From Panagrolaimus kolymaensis (Eukaryota; Nematoda; Chromadorea; Rhabditida; Panagrolaimidae), in the NCBI GenBank assembly GCA_028622995.1, contig JAJQJQ010000025.1, positions 2,604,001 to 2,668,000 of the forward strand: a stretch of DNA of 64,000 bases, in the 5' to 3' direction. Within the stretch, counting starts at the first letter, position 1, and each line of letters begins with the position of its first letter. The notes below the pieces were generated by a model. The model had not been told where the DNA came from. It ran no database searches and saw only the letters and a program-made list of their open reading frames with translations. This document shows positions 22,589 through 33,027 of the stretch, piece after piece. The position numbers and the translations under genes are program-made.

Positions 22589-23820
22589 TTGTCTTTTTAT
22601 TTGTAAATTTTTATTCCGTTTTAAATGTGTTGTATTATTATTAAAAAATTAAAACGTAAAAATTGTCATCTTTAAATATATGTAACAATAAAACCACTTT
22701 TTAAGCTATAAAATTTTTCAACTTTTTGCTTTTGATGTTATTCTTTTTTATAAATTAAATTTTTTCATAAAAAATTATTATTCCTAAAAGATTTGTGAGC
22801 GATTCGAGACACCTTAATAGCAATCTGCATCTATTTTATAGCAATGAGAGTATATATATGGCCAATAGCAGACATTTTTGGATAAATTTGTTTTTGGCCA
22901 AAAAAGTTATTAACCAAGCAACAATGTGTCAAAACGGCTCTAACAATAGCAAAAAAATGTTTGCGAGAAAAAAAAATAGTAGCAAAAATTAAAAAAAAAA
23001 TAGCAAAAACACCTTTTTTCACCCAACGTTTTCATCTTGTTGCTTTAGGTGTTCTTAATTTCAGGATAACACACGGTTTTCTTAAACCTATTATTCACCT
23101 TCGAATCACTTTATTTGGGGCTACAAATAGGTAAAAACAACACATGACAAGCTTTGCTCCTCATAGTTGACCAATCGATTTTATCAGTCCGCGAACTTAT
23201 TGAACAACCCAATAATAATTTTCTTTAATCAAGAAAAAATATCGATAACTACTCAAAAAAATGATAGAGGAAACTGCTCTTTTTGCGTTGGCTACCCTTT
23301 CTTGTTATGTCTCGTTAAAATATAAAAATAATTCTTCTCTATTTAATCACAATCAATCCTACAAAAATCAAATTTTTTGTGCAAAAAATTACAATACAAA
23401 AAAATTAAAATTTAATCTTTTTAAAATTTTTATTAATATGCAAAAAAGTATAATACTGTTACAATTTTTATTTGCGTTAAAGATATTTGAGTTGTCACTT
23501 TTTCTTCTCATAATTGAGAAGTGGCAAAATATTAGTCACTTCTTTTTTATGTCCAAGTTAAATCATTGGAATTTCTAGAAAATAGAGCAAATTTGAGCCC
23601 CTTCAAAAATAAACAGACACGAATCATTATGCAGAGTTTATTAGCAAAAAAATACAAAGAAAAAAATTATTTGTATAAATTATTTAAAGCTTTTTTAAAC
23701 CAAACATAAAATAAACTGATTAAACCATATTATATACAAATACATATACATCGGGGCTTAATAAATTTATTATACGTTTTTGTTTGTTTTTATGCATAAA
23801 TGCGTTCGTTTGAAATTTGA
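22589..23820. other. Intergenic, 1.2 kb
   Basis: AT-rich. A 105-codon open frame at 23261-23578 has biased, low-complexity composition and no recognisable domain, so it is not called. Poly(A)-type signals of the converging genes lie at both ends. Confidence 0.5.
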
Positions 23821-24147
23821 TTAACAAACGGCAGCTGCTTGGGCATCTGCGATTTTTTTGGCAACATCTGCTGCATCATCACAAGCTTTTTTGGCTACGG
23901 CTTTTGTTGCATCATCAGTATTATCCATGGCAATTGCAGCAGCTTTATCACATGCGGCTTTAGCAGAGAGTCGAGCATTTTCTGATGCAGCTTTAACATC
24001 TGAACATGCATCTGCATTAGCCTAAATTAATAATATCGTTAATTAAATTTAAATTTTTTTTAATAACTGCAAACTTACTTTTGATGTGTAAATTGTTAAA
24101 AGAATCATTGAAATAATAACAATAGTTGAAGTTTTTGAAGAGAACAT
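23821..24147 (-). CDS. Secreted alanine-rich helical peptide with 4 Cys (89 aa)
   Basis: Exon 1 is 24147-24079 and exon 2 is 24021-23821, with a GTAAGT donor and TTTAG acceptor. A signal peptide (residues 1-about 26, ending ANA) is followed by 63 residues of very Ala-rich, Lys/Asp-patterned sequence with four Cys (DACSD, KAACDK, KKACDD, AAAVC). The Cys lie at intervals of roughly 18-24 residues. The pattern suggests disulfide-braced amphipathic helices. TATAAATA (24222-24229) lies about 75 bp before the ATG. No family recognised. Possibilities include a stress or ice-interacting helical protein or a secreted defence peptide, none proven. Confidence 0.75.
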
Positions 24148-25199
24148 TTTTATTTTGTTTTGAATGAAGGAATTGAAATGAGAAATGAATTTGGTTTAAT
24201 AAAACATGGTTTTATGAAGAGTATTTATACTAAAAATTTTGCGCTCAAAAAAGGTTTAATAGTTCAAAGCTTATAAATTTTGAAACAACTTCAACGTTAT
24301 TTTTGTCAACACAGTTATGATTTTGTCTGGAAAAATGTGATAATTTTCATTGTTCTCTTCCAACATTGTCCACAAACCAATAAAATAAGGATATTTTTGT
24401 ATATTTCTCTGCAAATTCTCTCCTTTTTTACTAACGTGAAAGTTTTTTCTATTTTTATTTCCAAACAATGTCCACAAAAGAAAAAAAATATCCTTTTTCT
24501 CTGTGGACTCTCTCCTTTTTTCTTTGTCTATTTTATAAAATGAAGGTTGACAAATTTTTTGGATTGTTGATTTATGGATGTTTTTTGAGGTTTGAGGGTC
24601 ACTGTTATTGCAATGGAAAATGGTTTTATTAGTTTACATAGAAAATTTATTTTAATAGTTTTCGGAAATGAAACAGTATCAAAACAAAAATTGTTGTTAG
24701 AAAGTTGGGTTTCATAATATTATGATGAGGGTGTGGGATCAGCAGTCTTCGAAGCGTCTATCCAATTTCCTTGGTCAGAAATTAAACAAACTCGAATTTG
24801 TTATCGTCCATTAAATAATTCATTTTTTTAATAATTATCAAAAAACTTAAAAAACATATATAAAAATTATAAGAGGCTATAAAGCCTCTTTTTTCAGTGC
24901 GATAAGTTTTGTTTTTACCATTAACTTAACGATGTTTCGAAAATAAAATTTGTTTAAAAGCAGTTTATAAGTAAGCAACTGTGCGCTCAAAAGTAATCGA
25001 TTCGTTGCAACAAAATGAATCAATATTTTATAGAAAAATGAAAAAGTAATTGATTTAGTTTTCTTATCTTTTTTGCGCCCGAGAATAAACAAAGCGTCAA
25101 ACTTTTATTGTTAAAGGAATAAAATATAGTTTGATTTTTATCGGAAGAATAATAAACCCATTAGAGATTTTTATGTAGCTCTCTCTGTTAATTAAAAAG
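24148..25199. other. Intergenic, 1 kb
   Basis: Holds the TATA box of the alanine-rich gene and A/T-rich sequence. A 30-codon open piece near 24721-24810 is GC-richer but has no recognised homology. Confidence 0.5.
24222..24229 (-). promoter_or_regulatory. TATA box of alanine-rich peptide gene
   Basis: TATAAATA on the minus strand, 75 bp upstream of its ATG. Same arrangement as the glycine-zipper genes. Confidence 0.5.
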
Positions 25200-25809
25200 T
25201 TAGATCATTAGCAGTTCTAAAAAAATTTGACTCAAAAAGAGAAAAAGAGCCTTGAAAATTTAAAAATTCCTGATACTTACTAAGCAAATTCGAGGCAGCT
25301 AAAAGCTCGTTATTTTGGAAAACAACCAATTCATTATCAATAATTTCACCGATGGCTGTAAAAGCAAAAACATCCAAACCATATTTATAAAAGAATGGTG
25401 GTCGAAAGTTTTTAATCCATTGTGTCAAAATTGCAAACAATGGAAGTTTGTATTGAGTGGTTAAAAAACAATTTTTTATTAGAATTTTGATAACCTTTTC
25501 GGCTAACTTTTTGCAAATTTCTTCCAAAAACATATTTATATAATCACTTAATTGGTTGTACTCAATTTGTCGTAAATAAAAATGTGGTGAAACCGAACTT
25601 AACTCCATCCAATATTCTATGTCATTTTCATCAGCTAAATTTCTATTATCAAAATTTGAAACCAGTCTACTAAATTCTTCAACTAAATTAATATCCATGA
25701 TATATAAAAAGGGTGGAAAAACGACGTCATTTTCATCACTTTTATAGAAACAGAAACATTGGCGATTTCGTTTGCTGGAAATGCTATAAAAAGCAAAGAC
25801 ATTTTTCAT
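25200..25809 (-). CDS. Hypothetical protein, about 181 aa
   Basis: A long exon (25809-25281) encodes a non-repetitive, plausible globular sequence, including MDINLVEEFSRLVSNFDNRN and FFYKYGLDVFAFTAIGEIID. A strong donor (GTAAGTATC) at 25280 and acceptor TTTTTTTAG before 25216 allow a short last exon ending KLLMI. Without splicing the frame instead runs on to 25192. The start may be the ATG at 25809 or the internal MDINL. I do not recognise a domain. No signal peptide is evident, unlike the neighbours. Confidence 0.5.
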
Positions 25810-26551
25810 TAATTTTTGAACAAAGGGTTTATATTAGTCATCTTCATTTAAAATAGGTAAGCTCAAATAATTTAAACGTACATCATTATTTTTTGCGCTA
25901 TTTTTAGTCAAGTTTGATATTTTTTTAGCTTCTCAAAATAAATTTAAAAAAATGTAAACAACTATTTTTGGTAGTTTTTTTTCTTATTTAAAGAATACAA
26001 AAGATTTTTTTTTGCATTAGTCAGTTCTCCTTATCAGTGCAATTCAACAACCTTTTGCGAAAGTGAGTTTTGAACCAAAATCTTTATATGAGGTTTGAAA
26101 ACAAACCGTTAAATAAGATTTTGTTGCAAAAAAGACCAGGCGTAAAAAATTTATTTAGTTTGAAAATTTTAAATCTTATGTCTATCATTTTATGTCAGTG
26201 ACTTTTTCCTGGTGAATAAAAATTGGCAAGAAAATCCAGGGTTGGTTTTTAAGCTAAGGATATTTTTTTTATATTTTTGATTTGTCTTAATTTTTTTCTA
26301 TCTGTTTCTTTTTATTATTTATTTTGGCAGATCATTATTCCGTCATCTCTCAATAAACTTGAAATGAGCAATGATAGTGTAACGGTGATGATGATGTAAT
26401 TAATAAACAAAATAAAAAAATTAAAGTGTACGCATTTTCTTTTTGTTACTTGTTTATTCTTTTTTTCTTTTTTTTTTTTTATTAACATTGCCCCCAAATG
26501 AAAGATCCAAAACTAATAAATAATAATCATTCACTGACAAAAAAAAGTGTG
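25810..26551. other. Intergenic, 740 bp
   Basis: No gene seen. AT-rich, ending in the TATA region of the next peptide gene. Confidence 0.5.
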
Positions 26552-26560
26552 TATAAAAAG
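26552..26560 (+). promoter_or_regulatory. TATA box of peptide gene 3
   Basis: TATAAAAAG, 84 bp before the ATG at 26636. Confidence 0.5.
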
Positions 26561-26635
26561 TAAAACTTTTTTTGGCGATCGTAAAAATTCTTTTCACTTT
26601 TTTTGATTCTCTCGTCTCCAAATTAAAAATAAAAA

Positions 26636-26860
26636 ATGGCTTGTAAATCAACTGTTTTCGTTTGTGTTTTATTACTTTTATTGGCCACATCCGCCAATGC
26701 TGGAATCTTTAGCCGCGATCGACCTTCAGAAATTGGCATGGGTGGAATGGATATGACAACTCGAGAATCACGAACAAGAAGAATTTTGAAAACCGCTGCC
26801 AAAGGAGCTGCTGTGGGAGCTGTTGCAGCTGGTTTATATGGGCTTTATAAAAGTGGATAA
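26636..26860 (+). CDS. Secreted glycine-zipper peptide (74 aa)
   Basis: Intronless, with start context AAAAATGGC. The signal peptide (VFVCVLLLLLATSANA) is followed by a short polar propeptide-like stretch and then a basic site (ESRTRR, residues 44-49). The zipper comes directly after it: ILKTAAKGAAVGAVAAGLYG and LYKSG. A dibasic site just before the hydrophobic helix suggests that a C-terminal peptide of about 25 residues is released. Same family as 21023, 22346, 28056 and 30061. Confidence 0.82.
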   Translation: MACKSTVFVCVLLLLLATSANAGIFSRDRPSEIGMGGMDMTTRESRTRRILKTAAKGAAVGAVAAGLYGLYKSG

Positions 26861-27975
26861 AATCTCTAATTTTTTTTATGTTTTTTGCTTTAAATTTATT
26901 TTTTAACTTGAATTGTTTGTAATGAGATAAAATAAAAATTTTTCCTTAATATATTTTTTTCCAAACAAAAAATCTTATTCAAAAGCTAAAATAACAAAAA
27001 ATTTATACAAAATTGTGGCTTAAATTGAAAAAAAAAATGCGTCACTGTTAAAGATTTCCATTGAATAACTTTTTTTTTTAATTCTAGAAACAATTATGTC
27101 GGCCCTCAAAACAGGTTTAAATAATCATATGACCCTAATAATAAATTCCATTCTGTGCTACTTTAAAAAAAGTTTACCAAGCAAAAATAGTGAGTGATTG
27201 GTTTGGGTTTTCTTCTCATCAATCAAACTTTACATTATTCATAAAATAGCCCGGTAAATAAATAGTAAAAAAGTTTGTTATGTAAAGAAAAAAACTTATA
27301 CTTTAAAAGGATGGACACATACTTGCCTTTGAAAATAGTGGATTTCTTATATGATTTCCCAGCTTAAAAAAGATTAAATTAACAGAACTCAACTGTCAAT
27401 TACTTTTTTATTTTCCAAGCCCCTCTTTTCATCAATGAGAAGATAGAAGCTATTTTTTTCTCAATAATGCAATACTCATATTTTTTTGTTTCGCAGAAAT
27501 CAAACACTTCTTGATTATTCATCGTTTGCTTCAGCGAACAGCCATTTTGAAAAAACAAAATTTTCTTAAAAAGAATAGAGAAATCGATCAATGCGGTTTT
27601 AGAAAAAAATTCTTTTTTTCTTTGTTGTTTACAAATTAGAGATCCTTCTAGTCGATCGACGACAAAAACAAAACGTATCAAACATCAGGAGGAGAAGAAA
27701 ATTTCATTAAAAAGTTTTTAACCATAATTAGAAGAAGAAAAAAGAAGAAAAAACAGAAACATTAAAAACATTTGTTTTGCAACCTTTTTTTTTCTTTCCT
27801 CTGGGCTGTAAAGAAGATGACTATGCGCAGTGAAGATGATTGAACTTCTCCCTTTTTCTCTTCCTTTTTACCAGCGAAAATCAAAAACAAAGTGATTTGT
27901 TTGTTTTTATGTATTTTTTGTTTTGTTTTTGGTTTTTGCCCTAGAAAACACTGCAACCAGAATTATTTTTGAAAG
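26861..27975. other. Intergenic, 1.1 kb
   Basis: AT-rich with the 3' end of the preceding gene. Minus-strand open frames at 27400-27681 and 27762-27956 are low-complexity and are not called. Confidence 0.5.
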
Positions 27976-27983
27976 TATAAAAG
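27976..27983 (+). promoter_or_regulatory. TATA box of peptide gene 4
   Basis: TATAAAAG, 80 bp before the ATG at 28056. Confidence 0.55.
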
Positions 27984-28055
27984 CAAAAAAGAATTTTTTA
28001 ATAAATATCAAATTGTTAATTTGGTTTATTTTCACTGATCAGTAAAATTTAAAAA

Positions 28056-28304
28056 ATGGAAGGAAAAGGATGCGTTATTTGTTGCGTTTTAATGATTTTA
28101 GTTATTTGTGCCAATAATGCTCAAGCTCTTCAATTGCCACATGAAGCTGTAGCACCCAATCCTATTGCAGAACATGCAGCTCACGATGGTAAAGGTAAAC
28201 TAGCTGCAATGCGGGCTCGTCGAGGTGTTCTTGGTAGTGCTGCCAAAGGTGCTGCTCTTGGCGCTGTTGCCGGTGGAGTAATCCATGCTGTGAAAAAAGG
28301 ATAA
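28056..28304 (+). CDS. Secreted glycine-zipper peptide (82 aa)
   Basis: Intronless. The signal peptide is CVICCVLMILVICANNAQA. A His/Pro/Ala-rich pro-region leads to the basic site RARR (residues 53-56), then GVLGSAAKGAALGAVAGG and VIHAVKKG. The C-terminal part from RARR is nearly the same as in the gene at 30061 (GVLGAAAKGAALGAVAGG), while the pro-regions differ. This fits selection on the C-terminal peptide. A Gly every three to four residues (60-74) is the glycine-zipper pattern of membrane-inserting helices. Confidence 0.84.
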   Translation: MEGKGCVICCVLMILVICANNAQALQLPHEAVAPNPIAEHAAHDGKGKLAAMRARRGVLGSAAKGAALGAVAGGVIHAVKKG

Positions 28305-28662
28305 TATTTTTAGTTATAATTGTAATAAGTTTTACTTTTGAACTTTTGTATATAGTTTTTTTAAATAAAATATATCTTCTTTAACTTAAATTTTAATTGT
28401 CGGGTAAAAACGTTGACTAAACAAATTCAAAAAAAGAAAGAAAGAAAAATTATGAATATTATAAAAGTTGTGTATTTTAACAAAGTTTTGGAAAATAATA
28501 TTTTTCACCTTTTTATCAGAATTTTTTTCTTCTACTTTACGTATGTTGAATGCAGCTTGCATTCGAAGATTATGTTATCAACTATTTTTTATCGAAGAAT
28601 GAATATAAATATGCAAGGCTAACGATTTTTTATTCTAACAATTCTATTTTGTGAAGTTCGTT
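28305..28662. other. Intergenic, 360 bp
   Basis: Contains AATAAAATA near 28364 and AT-rich sequence up to the lectin gene. Nothing else seen. Confidence 0.5.
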
Positions 28663-29632
28663 ATGCTTTTATGTTTAATTATTTTTTCTTTTTTATTTGT
28701 CATTTTTATTGATTGCTCTTGTCCAAATGATGGAGTTGAGTATCAATCAAATTGTTACATTTTTAATACAACAGAATCAGGATTTTCTAAAGCTGAATTA
28801 AGTTGCATAGAAATTGGAGGACATTTGGCTTCGATCCATGATGCTTTCGTTAATGGTCTTTTAGGAGGTTTATTACTTTTCAAGGTTTTCTTAAACATCG
28901 TATTACTACTTTTTGCAGAAGAAGCACCGGATAAATTTCAACAAAGTGCAGAAGCAGATTTTTGGATTGGCGCTAATAAATTTTCTCCCAATGGGAGCTG
29001 GATTTGGACTGATGGAACTCCACTTGATTTTAATGATTGGAAATCAGGTGAACCACAAAATACAACCGGTGTAAATTGTGTTGCTTTATCTATAAATGAT
29101 GGATATTGGGGCGCTCAAGATTGTTTTAAGCCTAAACCTTTTGTTTGCGAAGTTTCTTCAGCGCCAACTTATCCTGTTTCATACAATTGTACCTTAGGTT
29201 GGACTTATTTTACAGCAACTCATTCATGCTATGGCGGTGCAATTAATCTAAAATCAAACTGGACAATAGCTGATAATTATTGTCAAAACATTAGTGTCGC
29301 AAATTTACCATCTATTCATAGTTATGAAGAATATCAATTTCTTGCAAGTAAGCAACTTTTCATATATACTTGCTATTACTTTCGACATTTTAGCATTTGT
29401 AAATGGTTTATGGAATAATATCTGGGTCGGATTATACTCAGTTGATAGTGGACAGAAATGGAAATGGACTGATAATACACCAGTCGATTATTTAGTTTGG
29501 GAAGCTGATTTTCCGCACGTGGTAAAAGGAGAAAGCTATGTTATGATTCCTGGCTATTATGGTTTCAGAAATTATGATAGCAGTTATGATAACGCTTGCA
29601 CTGTATGTAAAAAACCAATTACAATAAATTAA
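28663..29632 (+). CDS. Secreted protein with two C-type lectin domains
   Basis: Exons 28663-28855, 28919-29347 and 29394-29632 give 286 residues. The first intron (63 nt, donor GTCTTT) is weak and in frame, so an unspliced form with 21 extra residues is also possible. The ATG at 28663 starts a signal peptide (MLLCLIIFSFLFVIFI). CTLD 1 carries FWIGANKF, SWIWTDGTPLDFNDW, SGEPQN and KPFVC. CTLD 2 carries IWVGLYSV and WKWTDNTPVDYLVW but has a degenerate C-terminal part. There is no Thr-rich linker, unlike the lectin at 11072. It sits between two glycine-zipper peptide genes on the same strand. Confidence 0.83.
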
Positions 29633-29982
29633 AAAGTATATCAAGTTAAAAAAGTGAAAAATTTGAAAATAGTGACAAGACAAAAACCAACAAGTTAGTG
29701 TTGCGATATTATTTTAAACCATAGGTAGTTTTCAACTAATTTGAACACTAATAAAGTGACACTTATTCTGGTTCAAAGGTTTCATAAGTTTCAATGATCA
29801 TTGAAACGGTTTTTTTGCAACCTCTTTTTCTGTTCATTATAGCCAACTACAAACTCATGTGACCAACCCAACTTTTTTTTATTAATTTGAGCAAAAAACA
29901 ACGACTCGGTTGTTTATGTTTACGATTTGGCAGTGAACTTCCTTTAAGAAACCACACGAAAAAAACAACAAAATATAGAGTA
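29633..29982. other. Intergenic with a perfect 20-bp palindrome
   Basis: GTTTCAATGATCATTGAAAC at 29788-29807 is a perfect inverted repeat in the region upstream of peptide gene 5. It could be a dimeric regulator site or chance. Confidence 0.45.
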
Positions 29983-29988
29983 TATAAA
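29983..29988 (+). promoter_or_regulatory. TATA box of peptide gene 5
   Basis: TATAAA within GTATATAAAAC, 78 bp before the ATG at 30061. Confidence 0.55.
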
Positions 29989-30060
29989 ACGCAAAGAGTT
30001 TCACTTAGATTTTCAAAGTTAAGTTTTTAACTTTATCATTAAATTAATTCTCAATAAAAA

Positions 30061-30288
30061 ATGGAAACTAAAAGTTGTTTTATTTGCTGCGTTTTGATGA
30101 TTTTGGTTATAAGTGCTCAAGCTGAAAGTGATGTAAAATCTCAACTTCCGCTAGAATCTGGTCAAGCTGCTAAGATTGATGCCAAACCCGCTGCATTACG
30201 AGCTGAACGTGGAGTTCTTGGAGCGGCAGCTAAAGGTGCTGCTCTTGGAGCTGTTGCTGGCGGAGCTTACCATATGTTGAAAGGATAA
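30061..30288 (+). CDS. Secreted glycine-zipper peptide (75 aa)
   Basis: Intronless; start context AAAAATGGAAAC. The signal peptide (CFICCVLMILVISAQA) is nearly identical to that of the gene at 28056. A short acidic pro-region ends at RAER, followed by GVLGAAAKGAALGAVAGG and AYHMLKG. This is the closest paralogue of 28056, from which it is separated by the C-type lectin gene. Confidence 0.84.
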   Translation: METKSCFICCVLMILVISAQAESDVKSQLPLESGQAAKIDAKPAALRAERGVLGAAAKGAALGAVAGGAYHMLKG

Positions 30289-31255
30289 ATCTTCTTTTAT
30301 AACGTTATAAACATTCTTTTTTTTGTACAGTTTTCCTTGTATTAATTCTATAATAAACATTATAAATTCTTACCCTTTAATACTATAAAACAATGCAAAA
30401 GTCAATAATAAAGCAAGAAAAAAATAAAAGGCAACACTTTTATAGTCGGTTTGCTAAATATTACTTTTTTTATTATCAAGTTAAAGTAGCTTTGCCGTCT
30501 TGTTCAAGTCCTCGAACAAGATTGTCAAAATGTTGAATTTTAAATTTTTTTCCAAAGTAAATTTTTTTTCTATACCTAGAATTTTTGATTACTGAAACAT
30601 GAATAGTAAAAAATAAAAGATGAAAATGAAAAAATTTGTTACTGTCAACTTAGGCAGTAATCAAAATTTTTGATGTACGTCAAAATTTGTTTACTGTTAT
30701 TTATATCGTGCCGCATCTGGTCTCCATCATTTTTTCGTAAAAAATATTCATGGAAAAAATTATTAATGGAATAAAATGAATTCTTTTAATTTGCATAAAA
30801 AAGTTATCATATAACAATAATCGAAGTTGTTATAAAACTTTTTGTGAGCTCTTGAAGTTTCTTACTAAAAAAATCCATTTTGAACAAAAGTTTTTTTCTT
30901 TTTTTGAAAAATTGTGCGGCAGCAAAAATAATCTATTTTAATTTTCAACGTTGAAAAAAATGATTGAGCAAAACACACGCCTGGAAATTTGCCGGGTGAA
31001 AAGAAAGAAAAAGCTGCTTTTTTCGCTATCTTACTTTGAAACTTTTTGTTGTTTATAAAATTAAAGTGAAGCACAAAGGTCACAGGCGGTGTTTTAAAAG
31101 TCAAAAAATAAAATGCGTCATTCAAAGTTTTATTCAAGCTTTCAGTTTTGCATTTGTTGATGGGGCATTTTTTAAAATTTATTTTTCTTTTTTGTTCGTT
31201 TACGCCATTCTTCTTTAAAAATCCTTTAACATTTAATTTTTTTATTTCAGCTAAA
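30289..31255. other. Intergenic, 970 bp
   Basis: Contains palindrome copy 3 (30638-30661). A T-rich acceptor, TTTTTTATTTCAG, lies directly before the next start codon (CTAAAATG), as at a trans-splice or 5' UTR intron acceptor. Confidence 0.5.
30638..30661. repeat. 24-bp palindrome family, copy 3
   Basis: GTTACTGTC...GGCAGTAATC followed by AAAATTTTT. Another related half-copy (GATTACTG) lies about 50 bp upstream. Confidence 0.55.
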
Positions 31256-31788
31256 ATGAAATTTCAATATGGGCTTTTATTCTTTTCTTTCTTCTCAATT
31301 CACTCTGTTTTTACTGAAAAAACTGAGCCTAAAAGCCTAAGATATTTACTCGAATGGAAAGTAGGCAATTATCATCCAAAGCAACTACCTCCTAAGTCCT
31401 CAGAAACATTCAGAAAAACCATGTTTGAAATCATAACAAGTATTCGTGATTTTGCTAAAATTAAAAATGAACCGACAGATGAAAATCTTGAAATTAATTG
31501 TATGTTTGAACAATTATCTTCCAAACTAAATTAGACCTCTTTATTTAGTGTTGAAAAACTTTTTTCCTGCAACTTTTACTTTTTATGGCCAAAGTATAAC
31601 TATACAACTCCAAGATTATCTACCAGAAGTTTTATTCCCAGCAATTGCAAAAGCCGCTCAAAAACAAGAACTTGATCATTTCTGCATCAAAGGTTTATTT
31701 AATTTATTTTTTTTGAGACTCTCTTATCAAGTCAAAAATTCTTGAAACAAGTGTTTCAATTACGAAAACTTTTATTTTTGTCAACTAA
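31256..31788 (+). CDS. Unknown secreted protein, paralogue of 4969-5437
   Basis: Exons 31256-31499, 31549-31692 and 31718-31788 give 152 residues. The last intron of this model is only 25 nt, so that junction is doubtful. The ATG lies 5 nt after an acceptor-like TTTATTTCAG and starts a signal peptide (FQYGLLFFSFFSIHSVF). The shared core starts TFRKTMFEIITSIRDFAK and continues with NFFPATFTFYGQ and YLPEVLFPAI, ending KQELDHFCIK. It aligns throughout with the minus-strand gene at 4969, including a middle exon of exactly 144 nt. The C-terminal exon is not conserved between the two. Family unknown to me; it may be a lineage-specific secreted protein. Confidence 0.55.
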
Positions 31789-32384
31789 TTCTTAAAGAGT
31801 TTTGTTAAAATAAAAGCTCTTTGAAGAAAATAATGGACGTAAATCCGTCGTAAAAATTATGACTTGCTGAGAGAGTCGTAGCTTCGTTGATGGGCGTCGC
31901 AATAACAAAATTTTGAAAATCCATCGCGACTTAAAAACGTTGTTTTTTTAGCTTTCTCCTACGCACCATTTTTTTTTTTAAAAAACGACGGCAACTTTGA
32001 TAAACATTTTTATTTTTATTATTATCAGTTTTCTTATTTTGAAAAGACTAATAAGGGCGCCGGAACAAATTCAGAGCTTTAAAAAAAGATACTTTACTTC
32101 TTCCGGAAAAAATTAAGAAATGCTATTGTAAAAGTCATAAACACTCTTTCGTCATAAATTACCAATTGAGTAAAAAATAAATTTTTAATATGTCCCAAAA
32201 ATAGCCTTATCAATATTTTTTTTTAGCAAACATCCTTCATTTTCTTTTTTCCGGAATAAAAACAATGATAACAAAAGCTTATTTCAAATGGTATAAATAT
32301 ATGCCGAAAAACAATAGTTTCTATCATCATCGGTTGTTCGATTCTTCATTTTATTTTTGAATTCTTTTAAATCTCAAAAAAAGC
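31789..32384. other. Intergenic, 600 bp
   Basis: AT-rich. Ends with the promoter of the next gene. Confidence 0.5.
32292..32299 (+). promoter_or_regulatory. TATA box of small precursor gene
   Basis: TATAAATA, 93 bp before the ATG at 32385. Confidence 0.5.
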
Positions 32385-32660
32385 ATGGCTTCTTCTAAAT
32401 TTATTATTCTCTTTTTGGTTTGCTTTCTAATGGCAATTAAATTCTTGGATGCGGCTGCCATTGCCACTGCTCCTAATGACAATGTTTCACTAGTTAATGG
32501 AATCCCTGAAAAAGAAACTTCTATTGATGGAATTGCTTCACTTGTATGGCGAAAGCGTAATAAATATGACAATTCTGAAGCGAAAAAGATATGTCGATCA
32601 TTGTTAAGAGGAAAAATTCCAAAAAATCCCCATTCTTCGATGTTATGTAGCACAAATTGA
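32385..32660 (+). CDS. Small secreted peptide precursor (91 aa)
   Basis: Intronless. A signal peptide (FIILFLVCFLMAIKFLDA) is followed by about 30 polar residues, a strong processing site, WRKRNKYD (around residue 55), and a basic C-terminal region with two Cys (KKICRSLLRGKIPKN ... SMLCSTN). The two Cys could close one disulfide loop of about 20 residues. The layout is that of a neuropeptide, hormone or antimicrobial precursor, but no family is recognised. It lacks the glycine-zipper end of the neighbours but shares their compact TATA-driven design. Confidence 0.7.
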   Translation: MASSKFIILFLVCFLMAIKFLDAAAIATAPNDNVSLVNGIPEKETSIDGIASLVWRKRNKYDNSEAKKICRSLLRGKIPKNPHSSMLCSTN

Positions 32661-33016
32661 TGAGCAAATTTGTGTCGAAATCAAAAACACATGAAATCTC
32701 CAGGCGGTGAACGGTCAAGCTTCCTTTGTTGGCATGCATCAATATAACAACAAGAAAAGAAATCAAAGCTTATCATAGCTATAACGAATATTTTATAATT
32801 CAAGTAATAGTGAATAATTTTCAAGTACGAAAATATCAAAAAATATTCAAAAATGGGCTTTCCCAAGTTTTAGGTGTTCTTGACACGAAAGTTTTTTTTG
32901 CGCGCTCGAAGCTTCTTTTGCCTTCATTTCTTTCAAACTTTCATTCTCTTCACTTTTTTTCTCTTTCTCTTTGAAAAATATTCATCTTTTTTCTAAGTTC
33001 TTTTTTTGCTTCTAAT
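32661..33016. other. Intergenic, 360 bp
   Basis: No gene seen. T/C-rich towards the right end. Confidence 0.45.
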
Positions 33017-33027
33017 ATGTGTTATGA

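Noticed and set aside
23261..23578. 105-codon plus-strand open frame
   Set aside because: Composition is Asn/Lys/Phe/Ile-biased as expected from AT-rich DNA; no domain and no clear promoter.
24721..24810. 30-codon open frame in a GC-richer piece
   Set aside because: Too short, no signal peptide, no homologous copy in the window.
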